Assembly: GCA_002297045.1 (NCBI GenBank)
Contig: DBJE01000013.1
Coordinates: forward strand, 1 to 64,000
Source: Caryophanales bacterium UBA784
GTDB taxonomy: Bacteria; Bacillota_I; Bacilli_A; RFN20; CAG-288
DNA: 64,000 nt
Reading direction: 5' to 3'
A program made the position numbers and the translations under genes. Under the pieces are notes generated by a model. That model did no database searches, had not been told where the DNA came from, and was given only the letters and a program-made list of their open reading frames with translations. Position 1 is the first letter of the stretch; each line of letters begins with the position of its first letter. Below are positions 53,858 through 63,752 of the stretch, one piece after another.

Positions 53858-55684
53858 TCAACTGATTCCGCTATCACCGGCGAGAGCGAACTGGGCATTA
53901 TAGAGAGAGGCATAGAATCCGTTCTGCTTCAGAAGCGATTCATGTGTTCCCTGCTCCACGATGTTTCCGTCTTTCCTGACAAGGATGAGGTCTGCATTCT
54001 TGATGGTGCTAAGCCGGTGGGCAATGACAAACGAAGTCTTTCCCTTGCTTAGACGGTCCATCGCCTCCTGGATCTTTTCCTCGGTTCTGGTGTCGACATT
54101 GCTGGTTGCTTCATCGAGAATAAGAAGGGGGGCTTTCTTCAGCCTGGCACGTGCGATGGTGATCAGCTGCTTCTGGCCTCCGGAAATGGCACTGTCCGCC
54201 TTAATCTCGTAACCCAGTCCGCCTGGAAGGGAACGGACAAAATGAGTCAGATGGGCATCATGGATTGCATTTTGGATATCTCCGTCCGTGACATTCCTAT
54301 TGTTGTAGACCAAGTTTTCTCTGATTGTTCCCTCGAATACCCAGGTGTCCTGTAAGACCATTGCGAAAAGAGAATGGACTTCCTCTCTCTTCCTTTTCTT
54401 TATGTCTACTCCGTCGATTTTAATGGCTCCGGAATTGACTTCATAGAACCGTTCAAGCAGGTTAACCATAGTTGTCTTTCCTGCTCCCGTAGGGCCGACG
54501 ATGGCCACCTTCCTCCCTGGATTAATCTTTGCCGAGAAGCCGTGGATGATTTCCTTTCCTTCGTCGTATCCAAAGCAGACATTGTCGAATTCTACTGCAC
54601 CTTTTACTTCCTCTTTGCCGTCTTTGCAAAAGAGGTATTCTTTCTTTTCCTCGTCTTCCCTCTCACTAGCTTCAAGGAAGTCGAAGACCCGTTTTCCGCT
54701 TGCCACTGCCCCTTGGAGGGAGTTCCTTGACTGGGCAATCTGGGTAAGCGGGCTTTGGAAGAGATTAACGTACATTAAGAAGGCAGTGATGGTCCCCCTG
54801 GTGACGTTGAACCTGTTCTTGCTCCTGAACAGGCCGCCTAAGAGGCAGACAAGGGCATAGCAGACATAGCTCCTAAAACTCCTAATCGGCCTCCTGACTC
54901 CGCCGTAGAGTTCGGACTTGAACCTTGATTCTTTAAGGGACCGGTTCGCTCTCTCGAATTTATCGTTCCTCTTCTTTTCAGCATTGAAGAGCTTGATTAC
55001 CCTCTGTCCATTATCGTTCTCTTCGACAATGGCATTGACTTCTCCGACGTCCTTCTGGCGTTTAAGGAACTGAGGACTTGCAAATTTCCTGATTAAAGCA
55101 AGGAAGATTCCCCTTAACGGAAGCCTGGCGATGCAGACAAGTGCCCTAGCCCACTGAGTCGTCAGCCTTGCAATCCTTGCCCCCACTATCCTGAAGAGAG
55201 AATAGACCATGGTGGCAATAGACTGAGAGAAGGACTGGCCGATCCTATCCACGTCGTTCGTCAATCGGGAGAGAATGTCCCCGATGGCATGGGAGTCGAA
55301 GTACCGAAGAGGAATCTTGTTGATTTTGACGGAAATCTGTTCCCGCAGGTCTTTGGTATAGAGCATAGAGATTACGGTCCTGATCCTTGTTGAGATGACG
55401 TTGGCAAAGAAGGTGACAAGGTAGAAGATAAGAAGAGTGATTCCATAACGGAAGACTTTGTCCCTGTCGACGTTTTTGCCAACCGTTCCGTCGTTGATGA
55501 TGTTGGTGAGCTTAGAAAGAATCTGCGGAGCATAGATTCCGGTGACAACGCAGAGGATAAGCAGGACAAAGGAAAGAATCCTCCATCCGACATATTTCTT
55601 CCAGGAGAGGGCAAGCTTTGCCAAGGTCTTACGGCTCTCCTTTGTATTCCTTTTCACATGGCTCGACCTGTTCATTCTCTTCAT
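53858..55684 (-). CDS. ABC exporter half, catalytic subunit
   Basis: 608 residues: about six membrane helices (40-330) fused to an ATPase (about 365-600). Walker A GPTGAGKTT, Q-loop VLQDTWVF, signature SGGQKQ, and Walker B LILDEATSNVD with the catalytic Glu, plus IAHRLST. AGG gives the family Met in IARA-M-LKK and ILV-M-KDG. It overlaps the end of its partner by 4 bases (ATGA). With it, this forms a heterodimeric multidrug or peptide exporter. Confidence 0.92.
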   Translation of the reverse strand: MKRMNRSSHVKRNTKESRKTLAKLALSWKKYVGWRILSFVLLILCVVTGIYAPQILSKLTNIINDGTVGKNVDRDKVFRYGITLLIFYLVTFFANVISTRIRTVISMLYTKDLREQISVKINKIPLRYFDSHAIGDILSRLTNDVDRIGQSFSQSIATMVYSLFRIVGARIARLTTQWARALVCIARLPLRGIFLALIRKFASPQFLKRQKDVGEVNAIVEENDNGQRVIKLFNAEKKRNDKFERANRSLKESRFKSELYGGVRRPIRSFRSYVCYALVCLLGGLFRSKNRFNVTRGTITAFLMYVNLFQSPLTQIAQSRNSLQGAVASGKRVFDFLEASEREDEEKKEYLFCKDGKEEVKGAVEFDNVCFGYDEGKEIIHGFSAKINPGRKVAIVGPTGAGKTTMVNLLERFYEVNSGAIKIDGVDIKKRKREEVHSLFAMVLQDTWVFEGTIRENLVYNNRNVTDGDIQNAIHDAHLTHFVRSLPGGLGYEIKADSAISGGQKQLITIARARLKKAPLLILDEATSNVDTRTEEKIQEAMDRLSKGKTSFVIAHRLSTIKNADLILVRKDGNIVEQGTHESLLKQNGFYASLYNAQFALAGDSGIS

Positions 55685-57561
55685 AAACCAAGCTCCTCCT
55701 TAGAAAGCTGTGATAGGGCAATAGCCTTATAGGATGGGCAGTTATTTAGTAACTCTTTATGCGTCCCATAGCCAACCCTCTTTCCTTCTTCGAGAACCAG
55801 GATGTGGTCAGCATTCCTAATGGTTCCTATCCGCTGGGCGACAATAATCTTGGTGGCATTCTTGGCTTCCTTAGAAAGATTTTCCCGGACGAGGGCATCC
55901 GTTTTGAAATCTAAGGCAGAGAAGGAATCATCGAAAACGAAGAACTGAGGATGGATTGCCACAGCTCTGGCAATGCATAGACGCTGTCTTTGTCCTCCGG
56001 AGACATTTGTACCTCCTTGGGCAATCGAGGAATCGTATCCTTTTTTCCTTTTTCGGATGAACTCATCTGCACAGGCGACTTGGCAGGCCTTTTCCCTTTC
56101 TTCCTTTGTCAGGGAATCGTTTCCGAGGCGAATGTTTTCCGCCACTGTCCCGGAGAAGAGTAACCCTTTCTGCGGAACAAATCCGATTAAGGAATGCAAG
56201 GTGTTCTGTTTCAGATCTTTGACATTGACTCCATCGACAAGAACTTCACCTTCGCTGGCATCATAAATTCTGCTAATTAGGTTGGCGATTGTTGACTTTC
56301 CGCTACCTGTCCTGCCGATGATAGCGAGAGTCTCTCCCTTCTTTACATCAAAAGAAATATGTTCCAGCCTATTAGCCGAGGCATCAGGATAACGGAAGGA
56401 AACATCCTTGAACTGAAGCTCTCCATCGGACAAAAGCGGCTTTTCCTCTTTTGGATCGGCAATGGAGTCTTTTGTATCAAGGACTTCATTGATACGCTTT
56501 GCGGATACGTTCGCACGGGGAATCCTAAAGAACCTAAAGAGCAGCCTCCTAAAAGACATGATAACCTGGGTAGAGAGCATCATCCTAGAGAGGATCTGCG
56601 GATAATTAATGGATCCGTCATTGATTCCGTAGGCACCTATCCAATAGATGGCTAAAGAGATTCCGTTCCTGACCAAAGTAAGAAGAGGACTCCTTAACGA
56701 CAGGGAACAGCTTGTAATCAACTGGTTCTTTGTCCTTTCCTTATTGGTCTTAGAGAATTTATCTTCCTGGTATTTTTCTCCGTTGTAGGCACGGACGACC
56801 CGGATGCCGTTTAGGTTCTCCCGGGTGATTCCGTTTAATTTATCTAGAAGCTTTTGGGTGATTCTGAACTTCGGCCTGACGAAGACCATGATGGCGATGA
56901 GGAAGAGAATCCTACAGAGTGTTCCGATTAGGGTAGGAATCCTCAAGGACCAGGAAACGGACTGAATCTTGCATACTGCCCAAATCAAAGTGATTGGCGA
57001 GGCAAAGAACCTACGCAGGCTCAGAAGGTAGGTCCTTTCTAGCTGCTGGACATCGTTTGTTGCCCGGGTAATCAAAGAAGCCGTAGAGTAACGGTTGATT
57101 TCTGCCAAGGAAAAGGAAGACACCTTATTATTCAGTTCTGTACGGATTCTGGTGGCAAGTCTGGAAGAGATATCGCTGGCAAAGAAAGAGATGACAATCT
57201 GGGTGACGACTAGGCCTAAGGCGATAAGAATCATCCTTCCTGCGGAATACCAGAGGTCGCCCTGTGTGATATTGGCAATGTTCTTTAACCTAGTCAGCTG
57301 TGCCTCCGGAAGTTTTCCGGAAGCCTGCTGCAATAAGCCTGGCCAGGAGAAGGTATCCGGATGATAAAGGACTCCCCTTCCGAAGGCATCAAAAAAGGAC
57401 TTTGGATTCTGGTGGTAGTTTAGATAATTGATCTGCTTGGTGATGGTCTCGATTGAATCCCTCCTCGTCCTTGTCAGATAGACCTGTAGAATTGTCAGTC
57501 CGACAATGACTAGGATAAAGAGCCAGTCCCGTTTCTTCAGGTATTTCCTTAATCTGATCAT
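55681..57561 (-). CDS. ABC exporter half, degenerate ATP site
   Basis: 626 residues with the same fused plan: helices at about 15-330, ATPase at about 375-615. Walker A GRTGSGKST, signature SGGQRQR. Walker B reads FVFDDSFSALD, with Asp in place of the catalytic Glu, as in the non-hydrolysing half of heterodimeric exporters (TM287/LmrC type). It overlaps the MarR gene by 4 bases and the second half by 4 bases, so all three are one tightly coupled operon. Confidence 0.92.
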   Translation of the reverse strand: MIRLRKYLKKRDWLFILVIVGLTILQVYLTRTRRDSIETITKQINYLNYHQNPKSFFDAFGRGVLYHPDTFSWPGLLQQASGKLPEAQLTRLKNIANITQGDLWYSAGRMILIALGLVVTQIVISFFASDISSRLATRIRTELNNKVSSFSLAEINRYSTASLITRATNDVQQLERTYLLSLRRFFASPITLIWAVCKIQSVSWSLRIPTLIGTLCRILFLIAIMVFVRPKFRITQKLLDKLNGITRENLNGIRVVRAYNGEKYQEDKFSKTNKERTKNQLITSCSLSLRSPLLTLVRNGISLAIYWIGAYGINDGSINYPQILSRMMLSTQVIMSFRRLLFRFFRIPRANVSAKRINEVLDTKDSIADPKEEKPLLSDGELQFKDVSFRYPDASANRLEHISFDVKKGETLAIIGRTGSGKSTIANLISRIYDASEGEVLVDGVNVKDLKQNTLHSLIGFVPQKGLLFSGTVAENIRLGNDSLTKEEREKACQVACADEFIRKRKKGYDSSIAQGGTNVSGGQRQRLCIARAVAIHPQFFVFDDSFSALDFKTDALVRENLSKEAKNATKIIVAQRIGTIRNADHILVLEEGKRVGYGTHKELLNNCPSYKAIALSQLSKEELGL

Positions 57562-58001
57562 GCCTGTTTTTTTCTCCTTTCCGTAATCCTATCCGCCATT
57601 TCTTCCGTCCTTTGGAGATAGAGCCTGAACTTCTCTCTTCCCCATCTCCTGGCAAGCCTGGAAATCAGTCTGTTCCACTCGCTTGCAATATGGGCGGCTT
57701 TTTCTTCTCCCTTTTCTGTCAGAGAGAAATAGGTGACACGGGCATCCTCCTCCCCCTTCCTATGGGTGATATAGCCTTTTCTTTCTAACGATCTGGCGAT
57801 ATTGGCTACGCGTCCTGTCCCCGCCCGAAGGAAGGGGGCAAGATTCCCGGACTTCGTCTTTCCGTGTCGGTAAAGATAGAACAGAAAGGCCTGTTCTCCC
57901 TTTACCGGTGCATGTCCGTTGTGATAGCGGGAAAGCCTGGCGATGTGGGCGGCCGTCTTCCGCACCTGGTCAAACAACTGTTTTTCGGTTATTTCTTCCA
58001 T
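57558..58001 (-). CDS. MarR-family regulator
   Basis: 147 residues. The start is ATG 57999-58001, 5 bases after GAGG; a longer frame to 58082 crosses the promoter and is rejected. The winged helix-turn-helix lies at about 35-105 (KSGNLAPFLRAGTGRVANIARSLERKGYI, with the DARVTYFSLTEKG wing). It probably represses itself and the downstream exporter through the palindrome at 58008-58020, and is released by a small ligand. Confidence 0.9.
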   Translation of the reverse strand: MEEITEKQLFDQVRKTAAHIARLSRYHNGHAPVKGEQAFLFYLYRHGKTKSGNLAPFLRAGTGRVANIARSLERKGYITHRKGEEDARVTYFSLTEKGEEKAAHIASEWNRLISRLARRWGREKFRLYLQRTEEMADRITERRKKQA

Positions 58002-58007
58002 AAATAC

Positions 58008-58020
58008 CTCACACTGTGAG
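58008..58020. promoter_or_regulatory. probable MarR operator
   Basis: Perfect 13-bp palindrome CTCACACTGTGAG, just downstream of the predicted transcription start of the marR operon and touching its ribosome site. Confidence 0.6.
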
Positions 58021-58029
58021 ACAAATGAT

Positions 58030-58057
58030 ATTATAGAAACCGGATTGCGGAAATCAA
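58030..58057 (-). promoter_or_regulatory. promoter of marR-ABC operon
   Basis: Read leftward: TTGATT (58052-58057), a 16-base spacer, TATAAT (58030-58035). The start point would fall beside the operator palindrome. Confidence 0.75.
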
Positions 58058-58246
58058 GGGTAGAAAACAAAGTCGATGACAATAGGAAAGAGTGAAAACG
58101 TTTGCATCCGTTTTCCCTCAGTCCTGCCCATATCCTCTTTTATAAGGAAAGGGTCGTTTACTTCATACGTCTTGAAAAAATCCTTCTTTGTCCGTATATT
58201 GCTTTTAAGCGGCTTAGCCTGTTCTAGGCCGGAAAGGAGTCAAATA

Positions 58247-59032
58247 ATGATTTCACCACAGAATTCAAACAATCCCAATGTTGTCTATGAATCCGCAAGC
58301 GGACAGATAAAGGAAAAAAAGGCTGCCTTTTCCATGGGCAAGGTCCTCAAATGGCTTTCCCTTGGCATTGGCGTGACTGGCGTAGTGGCAATCGCCCTTT
58401 CGGATATCTTCGCCTACTGGCTCTCCTTAGGAAGGACGGACGAAGTTTCTACTGCCAGGACAGCCTGTCTCATCCTCTCTCTTCTTGTCAGGATACCATC
58501 AGGGCTGATTATCGCCTTTAACGCCTTCTCAAAGAGAATGGGCCTGAGGCTTACCGGATATTTAGCCTATGCCATATCCATGGGCACCTTGCTCGGCTCT
58601 GTCTTCCTTTCCGTCATGCTGGCAGTTGAGACCCCTACTTCCTATATCTGGGTGCTTTCTCTCGCCTTTCTGTCTACCGCCGCACTCTTTCTTTTATTTG
58701 GCATCATTGCCGACCATGTGTCTAAGCATATTCCAAGGCTTCTCGTTTTTGTCAGGACGGCAGGAAGGTCTCTTCTTATTCTCTCCCTGGTCAATATTTT
58801 CCTTAATCTTGGCTCGCTCTACTGGGGAATCGAAAGGGGCTGCCTCTTCTTAAGGCTGATTGTGACTGCCATTGACAGGGCTAACGTAAAACGCCTTGCC
58901 GAAAGCAAAGGATTTACCAATGTGAAGAACAGGTCCATCTATTGCGCCTATCAGCTTTATGTGGACTTCATCTGGATCTTCCTCCGCCTTCTTATCATCA
59001 TTGCCTCTGCCTCTCTGCGGAACAGAAACTAA
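58247..59032 (+). CDS. Bax-inhibitor-1-like membrane protein
   Basis: 261 residues, started at ATG 58247 behind AAGGAG; the frame open from 58076 has no ribosome site. A polar N-terminus is followed by seven hydrophobic helices. The last part, AID-M-ANVK...IYCAYQLYVDFIWIFL, matches the D-x-x-x-I-K ... YLDFINIFL end of UPF0005/TMBIM proteins such as B. subtilis YetJ, a pH-dependent calcium leak channel. The two central Asp of the family pore are plausible here. It is a single gene with its own terminator. Confidence 0.75.
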   Translation: MISPQNSNNPNVVYESASGQIKEKKAAFSMGKVLKWLSLGIGVTGVVAIALSDIFAYWLSLGRTDEVSTARTACLILSLLVRIPSGLIIAFNAFSKRMGLRLTGYLAYAISMGTLLGSVFLSVMLAVETPTSYIWVLSLAFLSTAALFLLFGIIADHVSKHIPRLLVFVRTAGRSLLILSLVNIFLNLGSLYWGIERGCLFLRLIVTAIDRANVKRLAESKGFTNVKNRSIYCAYQLYVDFIWIFLRLLIIIASASLRNRN

Positions 59033-59040
59033 CTTTCTAT

Positions 59041-59070
59041 GCCCGGTCAGGCTCTGGCCGGGCTTTTCTT
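59041..59070 (+). terminator. terminator after Bax-inhibitor-like gene
   Basis: Stem GCCCGGTC / GGCCGGGC (one G-T pair), 7-base loop, then TTTTCTT. Confidence 0.8.
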
Positions 59071-59071
59071 A

Positions 59072-59122
59072 TAAACGCCCGGAATCGTGGATGCGATTAT
59101 GTGCCACAAGCCCGGGCGTTTA
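59072..59122. repeat. long inverted repeat before the str promoter
   Basis: AAACGCCCGG and CCGGGCGTTT form a 10-bp stem around a 30-base loop that itself has GTGG / CCAC. A third copy of AAACGCCCGGG lies in the str leader near 59224. It could act as a second terminator or a protein site. Confidence 0.4.
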
Positions 59123-59140
59123 AAATTCTTTGAAAAAGCT

Positions 59141-59169
59141 TTGACAAGTGAAATCCCATCCACTATAAT
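59141..59169 (+). promoter_or_regulatory. promoter of the str operon
   Basis: TTGACA (59141-59146), a 17-base spacer and TATAAT (59164-59169): a perfect housekeeping promoter, as expected for ribosomal protein genes. Confidence 0.9.
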
Positions 59170-59187
59170 TTCCTACGTTAGCATGTT

Positions 59188-59209
59188 CGGGCTTGGCCCG
59201 CTCTTTTTA
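59188..59209 (+). promoter_or_regulatory. terminator-like hairpin in the str leader
   Basis: CGGGC-TTG-GCCCG followed by CTCTTTTT starts only about 12 bases into the predicted transcript, about 75 bases before rpsL. It may be an attenuator or a leader binding site for a ribosomal protein. Confidence 0.45.
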
Positions 59210-59284
59210 TGGGGAGAGCTGGAAACGCCCGGGTATGAGGACAAGAATAATAGGGAAGATTTATTAAAATCCGGGAGGAAAGAA

Positions 59285-59710
59285 ATGCCTACTATTAATC
59301 AGTTGGTTCGTCAAGAGCGTAAACAGCCTGTTTACAAATCTAAGGCTCCGGCTCTTGGAAAACGTTGGGATTCTCTCAACAAGACGGAGCGGGATATCCC
59401 TTCTCCGCAGAAGAAAGGTGTCTGCACCCGTGTCGGCACCATGACTCCGAAGAAACCGAACTCTGCATCCCGTAAGTATGCCCGTGTCCGGTTATCCAAC
59501 GGCTATGAGGTCACTGCCTATATCGGCGGCGAAGGTCATAACCTTCAGGAGCACAAGGTCGTTTTAATCCGTGGCGGACGTGTCCGCGATTTACCTGGTG
59601 TCCGTTATCATATTGTCCGTGGCGCTAGGGAATGCTTCGGCGTCGAGAACCGTAAACAGGGTCGTTCCTTATACGGCACGAAGAAAGACGGAAGCATTGA
59701 GAAGAAGTAG
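59285..59710 (+). CDS. rpsL: ribosomal protein S12
   Basis: 141 residues. The start is ATG 59285 with GGGAGG 6 bases upstream; a longer frame from 59087 crosses the promoter. Has the decoding-centre loop TPKKPNSA and [24 protein letters not shown] replaces the usual NRMQGRS (AAA, so a true Lys). AGG in GA-M-ECFG lies at a hydrophobic family position. First gene of the str operon. Confidence 0.98.
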   Translation: MPTINQLVRQERKQPVYKSKAPALGKRWDSLNKTERDIPSPQKKGVCTRVGTMTPKKPNSASRKYARVRLSNGYEVTAYIGGEGHNLQEHKVVLIRGGRVRDLPGVRYHIVRGARECFGVENRKQGRSLYGTKKDGSIEKK

Positions 59711-59731
59711 AAGTAAGGAGAATTATCAACC

Positions 59732-60205
59732 ATGCCAAGAAAAAACGGTTCTGTTGAAAAACGTGATGTCTTACCGGATCCGATTTATCAGAGCAAGCTC
59801 GTCACTCGTCTGATCAATCGTATCAGGATTGATGGAAAGAAAGGCGTTGCCCAGGAAATCCTTTACGGCGCCTTCAAGAAGGTCGAAGCAAAGACCGGCA
59901 AGCCGGCCATGGATGTCTTCGAGATTGCCTTAGGCAACATCAGGCCTGAAGTCGAACTTAAGGCCCGCCGTGTCGGTGCTTCGAACTATCAGGTTCCGGT
60001 CGAAGTCTCTCAGGAACGCCGTGTCACCTTAGGACTCCGCTGGCTTGTCACTTTCGCCCGTCTCCGTTCGGAGAAGACGATGAGGGATAAGTTAGCCGGC
60101 GAAATCATCGATGCCGCCAATGGTACCGGTGGTGCAGTCAAACGTAAGGAAGACAGGCACAAGACGGCAGAAGCCAACAAGGCTTATGCCCACTATCGCT
60201 GGTAA
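59732..60205 (+). CDS. rpsG: ribosomal protein S7
   Basis: 157 residues, full length, binds the 3' major domain of 16S rRNA. Intact [23 protein letters not shown] and [12 protein letters not shown] segments. AGG 59942-59944 supplies the conserved Met of NI-M-PE, and another gives RI-M-IDGKKG. GGAG lies upstream; 21 bases separate it from rpsL. Confidence 0.98.
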   Translation: MPRKNGSVEKRDVLPDPIYQSKLVTRLINRIRIDGKKGVAQEILYGAFKKVEAKTGKPAMDVFEIALGNIRPEVELKARRVGASNYQVPVEVSQERRVTLGLRWLVTFARLRSEKTMRDKLAGEIIDAANGTGGAVKRKEDRHKTAEANKAYAHYRW

Positions 60206-60246
60206 CCCGTTAGGGCTAACCCAGTAGAAAAGGAAAATCATCCACA

Positions 60247-62376
60247 ATGGCAATGGATAACGATCAGGCGAGGGTATCCGTATACGAAGCGGTCCCCCTC
60301 GACCATGTCCGTAACATCGGCATCAGGGCCCATATCGATGCCGGTAAGACGACGACAAGTGAACGTATTCTCTTCTTCACAGGAAAAACCCACAAGATTG
60401 GCGAAACCCATGATGGTGCTTCCGCCATGGACTTCAATGAGCAGGAACAGAAGCGTGGTATCACGATTTACTCCGCTGCGACGACCTGCATCTGGAAAGG
60501 CTATCGTATCAACTTAATCGACACTCCTGGCCATGTCGACTTTACGGCCGAGGTTGAACGTTCTCTCCGTGTTCTTGACGGCGCTGTCTGCGTCCTTGAC
60601 GGAAAGAACGGCGTTGAACCTCAGACGGAAACCGTCTGGCGTCAGGCCGATAAGTATGATGTTCCGCGTATCGTTTTCGTCAATAAGCTTGATGCCACTG
60701 GTGCTGACTATGAAAGGTCTGTTGCCTCGGTCAAGGAGCGTGTCGGCGCAAACGGTGTCGCCATCGCCTACCCTGTCGGTCTGGAAACCCGTCTGCTTGG
60801 CTTAATCGACCTTGTCGAAAGGAAGGCCTGGCTCTGGGATCTTGATCCGAAGAAGAGCGAGACGAGGAAACCGAACGTTGTTCCTCTTGATCAGGTTCCT
60901 GCCGAATATGCCGAAGATGTCGAGAAGGCTAAACTCTATCGTCAGACTTTGATTGAAGAGCTTGCCAACTACGACGATGCCATCAGGGATAAGGTCTTAA
61001 GGGAAGAAGAACCGACGGTCGAAGAAATCAAGGCTGCCATCCGTAAGGAAACTATCGCCCGTCAGATTTTCCCCTGCAGGCCTGGTTCCGCTTATAAGAA
61101 CAAGGGTGTCCAATATGTTCTTGATGCCGTCCGTGACTATCTACCTTCCCCTCTTGACGTTCCGGCCCCGGTTGCTACCGATAAGCAGGGCAACGAAGTC
61201 AAGTTCAACCCTGATCCGAACGGACCGTTTGTCGCTCTTGCCTTCAAGCTCACGACCGACCAGTTCGGAACCCTTTGCTTCTTCCGTGTCTATTCCGGAA
61301 CCGTCAAATCCGGTTCTTATGTCTATAACGTCCGTAAGGGAACTAAGGAACGTGTCTCCCGTCTGGAACTAGTCAATGCTGATTCCCACGAGAACATCAC
61401 CCAGGCCCGTGCAGGTGAAATCGCCGCCGCTGTCGGCTTTGCCAACACCCGTACAGGTGATACTCTTGTCGGCGAGAATGATCCTCAGGTCTCTCTCGAA
61501 GCCATTCAGTTCGCTGAACCGGTTATCTCCGAGGCTATCGAGCCGGTCAAACGTGCTGATCAGGACAAGAGGTCCGCTACCTTAATTAAGTTTACTGAAG
61601 AGGATCCTACTTTCCATTACTATACCGATAGCGAAACCGGACAGGGCATTATTGCCGGCGTCGGCGAACTTCAGCTCGATGTCAACGTCACCCGTCTGAA
61701 GAATGACTTCGGCATTGAAACCCGTGTCGGCGCTCCTCAGGTCGCCTATCGTGAAACCATCACCGGAACCGCAAACTGCGAAGGTAAGTACATCAAGCAG
61801 TCCGGCGGCCATGGTCAGTATGGTCATGTCGTCTTCAAGATGGAACCGAACCCTGGAAAGGGTATCGAAATCGATGAAGCCATCACCGGCGGCGCCATTC
61901 CTAAGGAATTCATCAAGCCGTCTATCGACGGCCTCCGTGAAGCCTTTGAAAAAGGCAGGGTTGCCGGTTATCCGGTCATTGATGTCAAGGCCACCTTGTT
62001 CGATGGTTCTTATCATGATGTCGATTCCAGCGAAGCCGCTTATAAGCTTGCTTCCGCCCAGGCTCTCCGTGTAGCAGCACAGAAGTGCTCTCCGGTCATC
62101 CTTGAACCGATTGTCAAAGCCGATATCACCACTCCGCTTGACTATGTCGGCACGGTCATGGGCGATGTTGCTTCCCGCCGTGGCCAGGTCGAAGGCATGG
62201 TCCAGAAGGCCAATGCCCAGGTCATCACTGCCTACATCCCTCTTGCTAACAGGTTCGGCTACATTTCCGACCTTCGTTCCAGGACTCAGGGACGTGGTAT
62301 CTATACGATGACCTTTGACCACTATCAGCAGGTTCCCCGTTCTGTCCAGGACGAAATCATCAAGAAACGCAGTTAA
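60247..62376 (+). CDS. fusA: elongation factor G
   Basis: GTPase that moves tRNA and mRNA through the ribosome. 709 residues, full length. P-loop [14 protein letters not shown], switch [23 protein letters not shown], domain [11 protein letters not shown] and C-terminal SDLRS-M-TQGRG. AGG codons at 60325-60327 (I-M-AHID), 62251-62253 (N-M-FGY) and 62281-62283 fall on family Met positions, while all invariant Arg use CGN. Third gene of the str operon. Confidence 0.98.
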   Translation: MAMDNDQARVSVYEAVPLDHVRNIGIRAHIDAGKTTTSERILFFTGKTHKIGETHDGASAMDFNEQEQKRGITIYSAATTCIWKGYRINLIDTPGHVDFTAEVERSLRVLDGAVCVLDGKNGVEPQTETVWRQADKYDVPRIVFVNKLDATGADYERSVASVKERVGANGVAIAYPVGLETRLLGLIDLVERKAWLWDLDPKKSETRKPNVVPLDQVPAEYAEDVEKAKLYRQTLIEELANYDDAIRDKVLREEEPTVEEIKAAIRKETIARQIFPCRPGSAYKNKGVQYVLDAVRDYLPSPLDVPAPVATDKQGNEVKFNPDPNGPFVALAFKLTTDQFGTLCFFRVYSGTVKSGSYVYNVRKGTKERVSRLELVNADSHENITQARAGEIAAAVGFANTRTGDTLVGENDPQVSLEAIQFAEPVISEAIEPVKRADQDKRSATLIKFTEEDPTFHYYTDSETGQGIIAGVGELQLDVNVTRLKNDFGIETRVGAPQVAYRETITGTANCEGKYIKQSGGHGQYGHVVFKMEPNPGKGIEIDEAITGGAIPKEFIKPSIDGLREAFEKGRVAGYPVIDVKATLFDGSYHDVDSSEAAYKLASAQALRVAAQKCSPVILEPIVKADITTPLDYVGTVMGDVASRRGQVEGMVQKANAQVITAYIPLANRFGYISDLRSRTQGRGIYTMTFDHYQQVPRSVQDEIIKKRS

Positions 62377-62389
62377 TCACTCTGCGTTC

Positions 62390-62418
62390 TTGAAAATAAA
62401 GTTGCAAAAGTGTATAGT
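62390..62418 (+). promoter_or_regulatory. separate promoter of tuf
   Basis: TTGAAA (62390-62395), a 17-base spacer and TATAGT (62413-62418) lie in the 71-base fusA-tuf gap, giving tuf extra transcription. Confidence 0.75.
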
Positions 62419-62447
62419 CATTACGAATCATTTGGAGGAAAAAAATA

Positions 62448-63638
62448 ATGGCTGAAGCTAAACAGAAGTTCGACCGTTCCCGTCCGAACGTTAACATCGG
62501 CACGATCGGCCACGTCGACCACGGCAAGACGACCTTAACCGCCGCTATCACTCACGTCCTTGCCAAGAAGGGCTTATCGAAAGCTCTTAACTATGATCAG
62601 ATTGATGCCGCACCGGAGGAGAAGGCCCGTGGTGTCACCATCAATGCTGCTCACGTCGAATACGATACGGAAACCCGTCACTACACCCACGTCGACTGCC
62701 CTGGCCATGCCGACTACATCAAGAACAGGATCACTGGTGCCGCCCAGATGGATGGCGCTATCCTTGTTGTTGCTGCTACTGATGGTGTTAGGCCGCAGAC
62801 CCGTGAGCATGTCTTACTTGCCCGTCAGGTCGGTGTTCCTTACATCGTTGTCTTCCTTAACAAGTGCGATCAGGTCGATGATCCGGAATTAATCGACTTA
62901 GTCGAAATGGATGTCCGTGAACTCCTTTCCAAGTATGGATATCCGGGAGATGAAGTCCCGGTCATCCGTGGCTCTGCCTTACAGGCTTTAAATGGCGATC
63001 CTAAGGCTGAAGAGTCCATCAGGCAGTTAATGGATGCCTGCGACAAGTACATCCCGCTTCCTGTCCGTGACAATGAAAAGCCGTTCCTTAGGGCTGTCGA
63101 AGACGTCAGGACCATCACTGGCCGTGGCACTGTCGCTACCGGCCGTGTCGAGCGTGGTAGGTTAAAGCCGAACGATGAAGTCGAAATCGTCGGTATCTTA
63201 GATACCCGTAAGGCCGTTGTCACCTCTCTCGAGAGGTTCCGTAAGATCCTTGACTTCGCCGAGGCCGGCGACAACATCGGTGCTCTGCTCCGTGGTGTCG
63301 ATCGTGATCAGGTTGTCCGTGGTCAGGTCATCTGCAAACCTGGCACCGTCACTCCTCACAAGAAGTTCAAAGGCAAGGTTTACGTCTTAAAGAAAGAAGA
63401 AGGCGGACGTCATACTGCTTTCACCAATAACTATCGTCCTCAGTTCTACTTCCGTACTACTGATGTCACCGGAACCGTCACTCTTCCGGCCGATGTCCAG
63501 ATGGTCAGGCCTGGCGATAACGTTGAGTTAACCGTCGAGCTTATCCATCCTATCGCTATCGAAAACAACACGAAGTTCTCTATCCGTGAAGGCGGCCACA
63601 CTGTCGGTGCAGGCACTGTCACTGAGATCATCGACTAG
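62448..63638 (+). CDS. tuf: elongation factor Tu
   Basis: Delivers aminoacyl-tRNA to the ribosome. 396 residues, full length. [26 protein letters not shown], and [15 protein letters not shown] are intact. It has eight AGG codons and four internal ATG codons. AGG falls on the Met of KN-M-ITG (62727), DGV-M-PQT (62790), KPFL-M (63090), E-M-FRK (63234) and MV-M-PGD (63507); the neighbouring invariant Arg are CGT. GGAGG 8 bases before the ATG. Confidence 0.99.
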   Translation: MAEAKQKFDRSRPNVNIGTIGHVDHGKTTLTAAITHVLAKKGLSKALNYDQIDAAPEEKARGVTINAAHVEYDTETRHYTHVDCPGHADYIKNRITGAAQMDGAILVVAATDGVRPQTREHVLLARQVGVPYIVVFLNKCDQVDDPELIDLVEMDVRELLSKYGYPGDEVPVIRGSALQALNGDPKAEESIRQLMDACDKYIPLPVRDNEKPFLRAVEDVRTITGRGTVATGRVERGRLKPNDEVEIVGILDTRKAVVTSLERFRKILDFAEAGDNIGALLRGVDRDQVVRGQVICKPGTVTPHKKFKGKVYVLKKEEGGRHTAFTNNYRPQFYFRTTDVTGTVTLPADVQMVRPGDNVELTVELIHPIAIENNTKFSIREGGHTVGAGTVTEIID

Positions 63639-63667
63639 TTTCCGTCCGTAACTGCTGAAAAACAAAT

Positions 63668-63697
63668 GGGGCTATGGGTTTCCATAGTCCCTTTTTG
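63668..63697 (+). terminator. terminator of the str operon
   Basis: 10-bp stem GGGGCTATGG / CCATAGTCCC, loop GTTT, then five T. Confidence 0.9.
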
Positions 63698-63730
63698 TCT
63701 GTCTGAAAGGGAATTTCATCTGCTTTATGG

Positions 63731-63736
63731 TATAGT
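63731..63736 (+). promoter_or_regulatory. possible extended -10 promoter
   Basis: TATAGT preceded by TGG forms an extended -10 element 16 bases before the last start codon; no -35 is clear. Confidence 0.4.
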
Positions 63737-63752
63737 AATCGTTAGGTGGATT

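Noticed and set aside
59087..59284. N-terminal extension of the rpsL frame
   Set aside because: It would cross the promoter and leader. The ribosome site and the family N-terminus fix the start at 59285.
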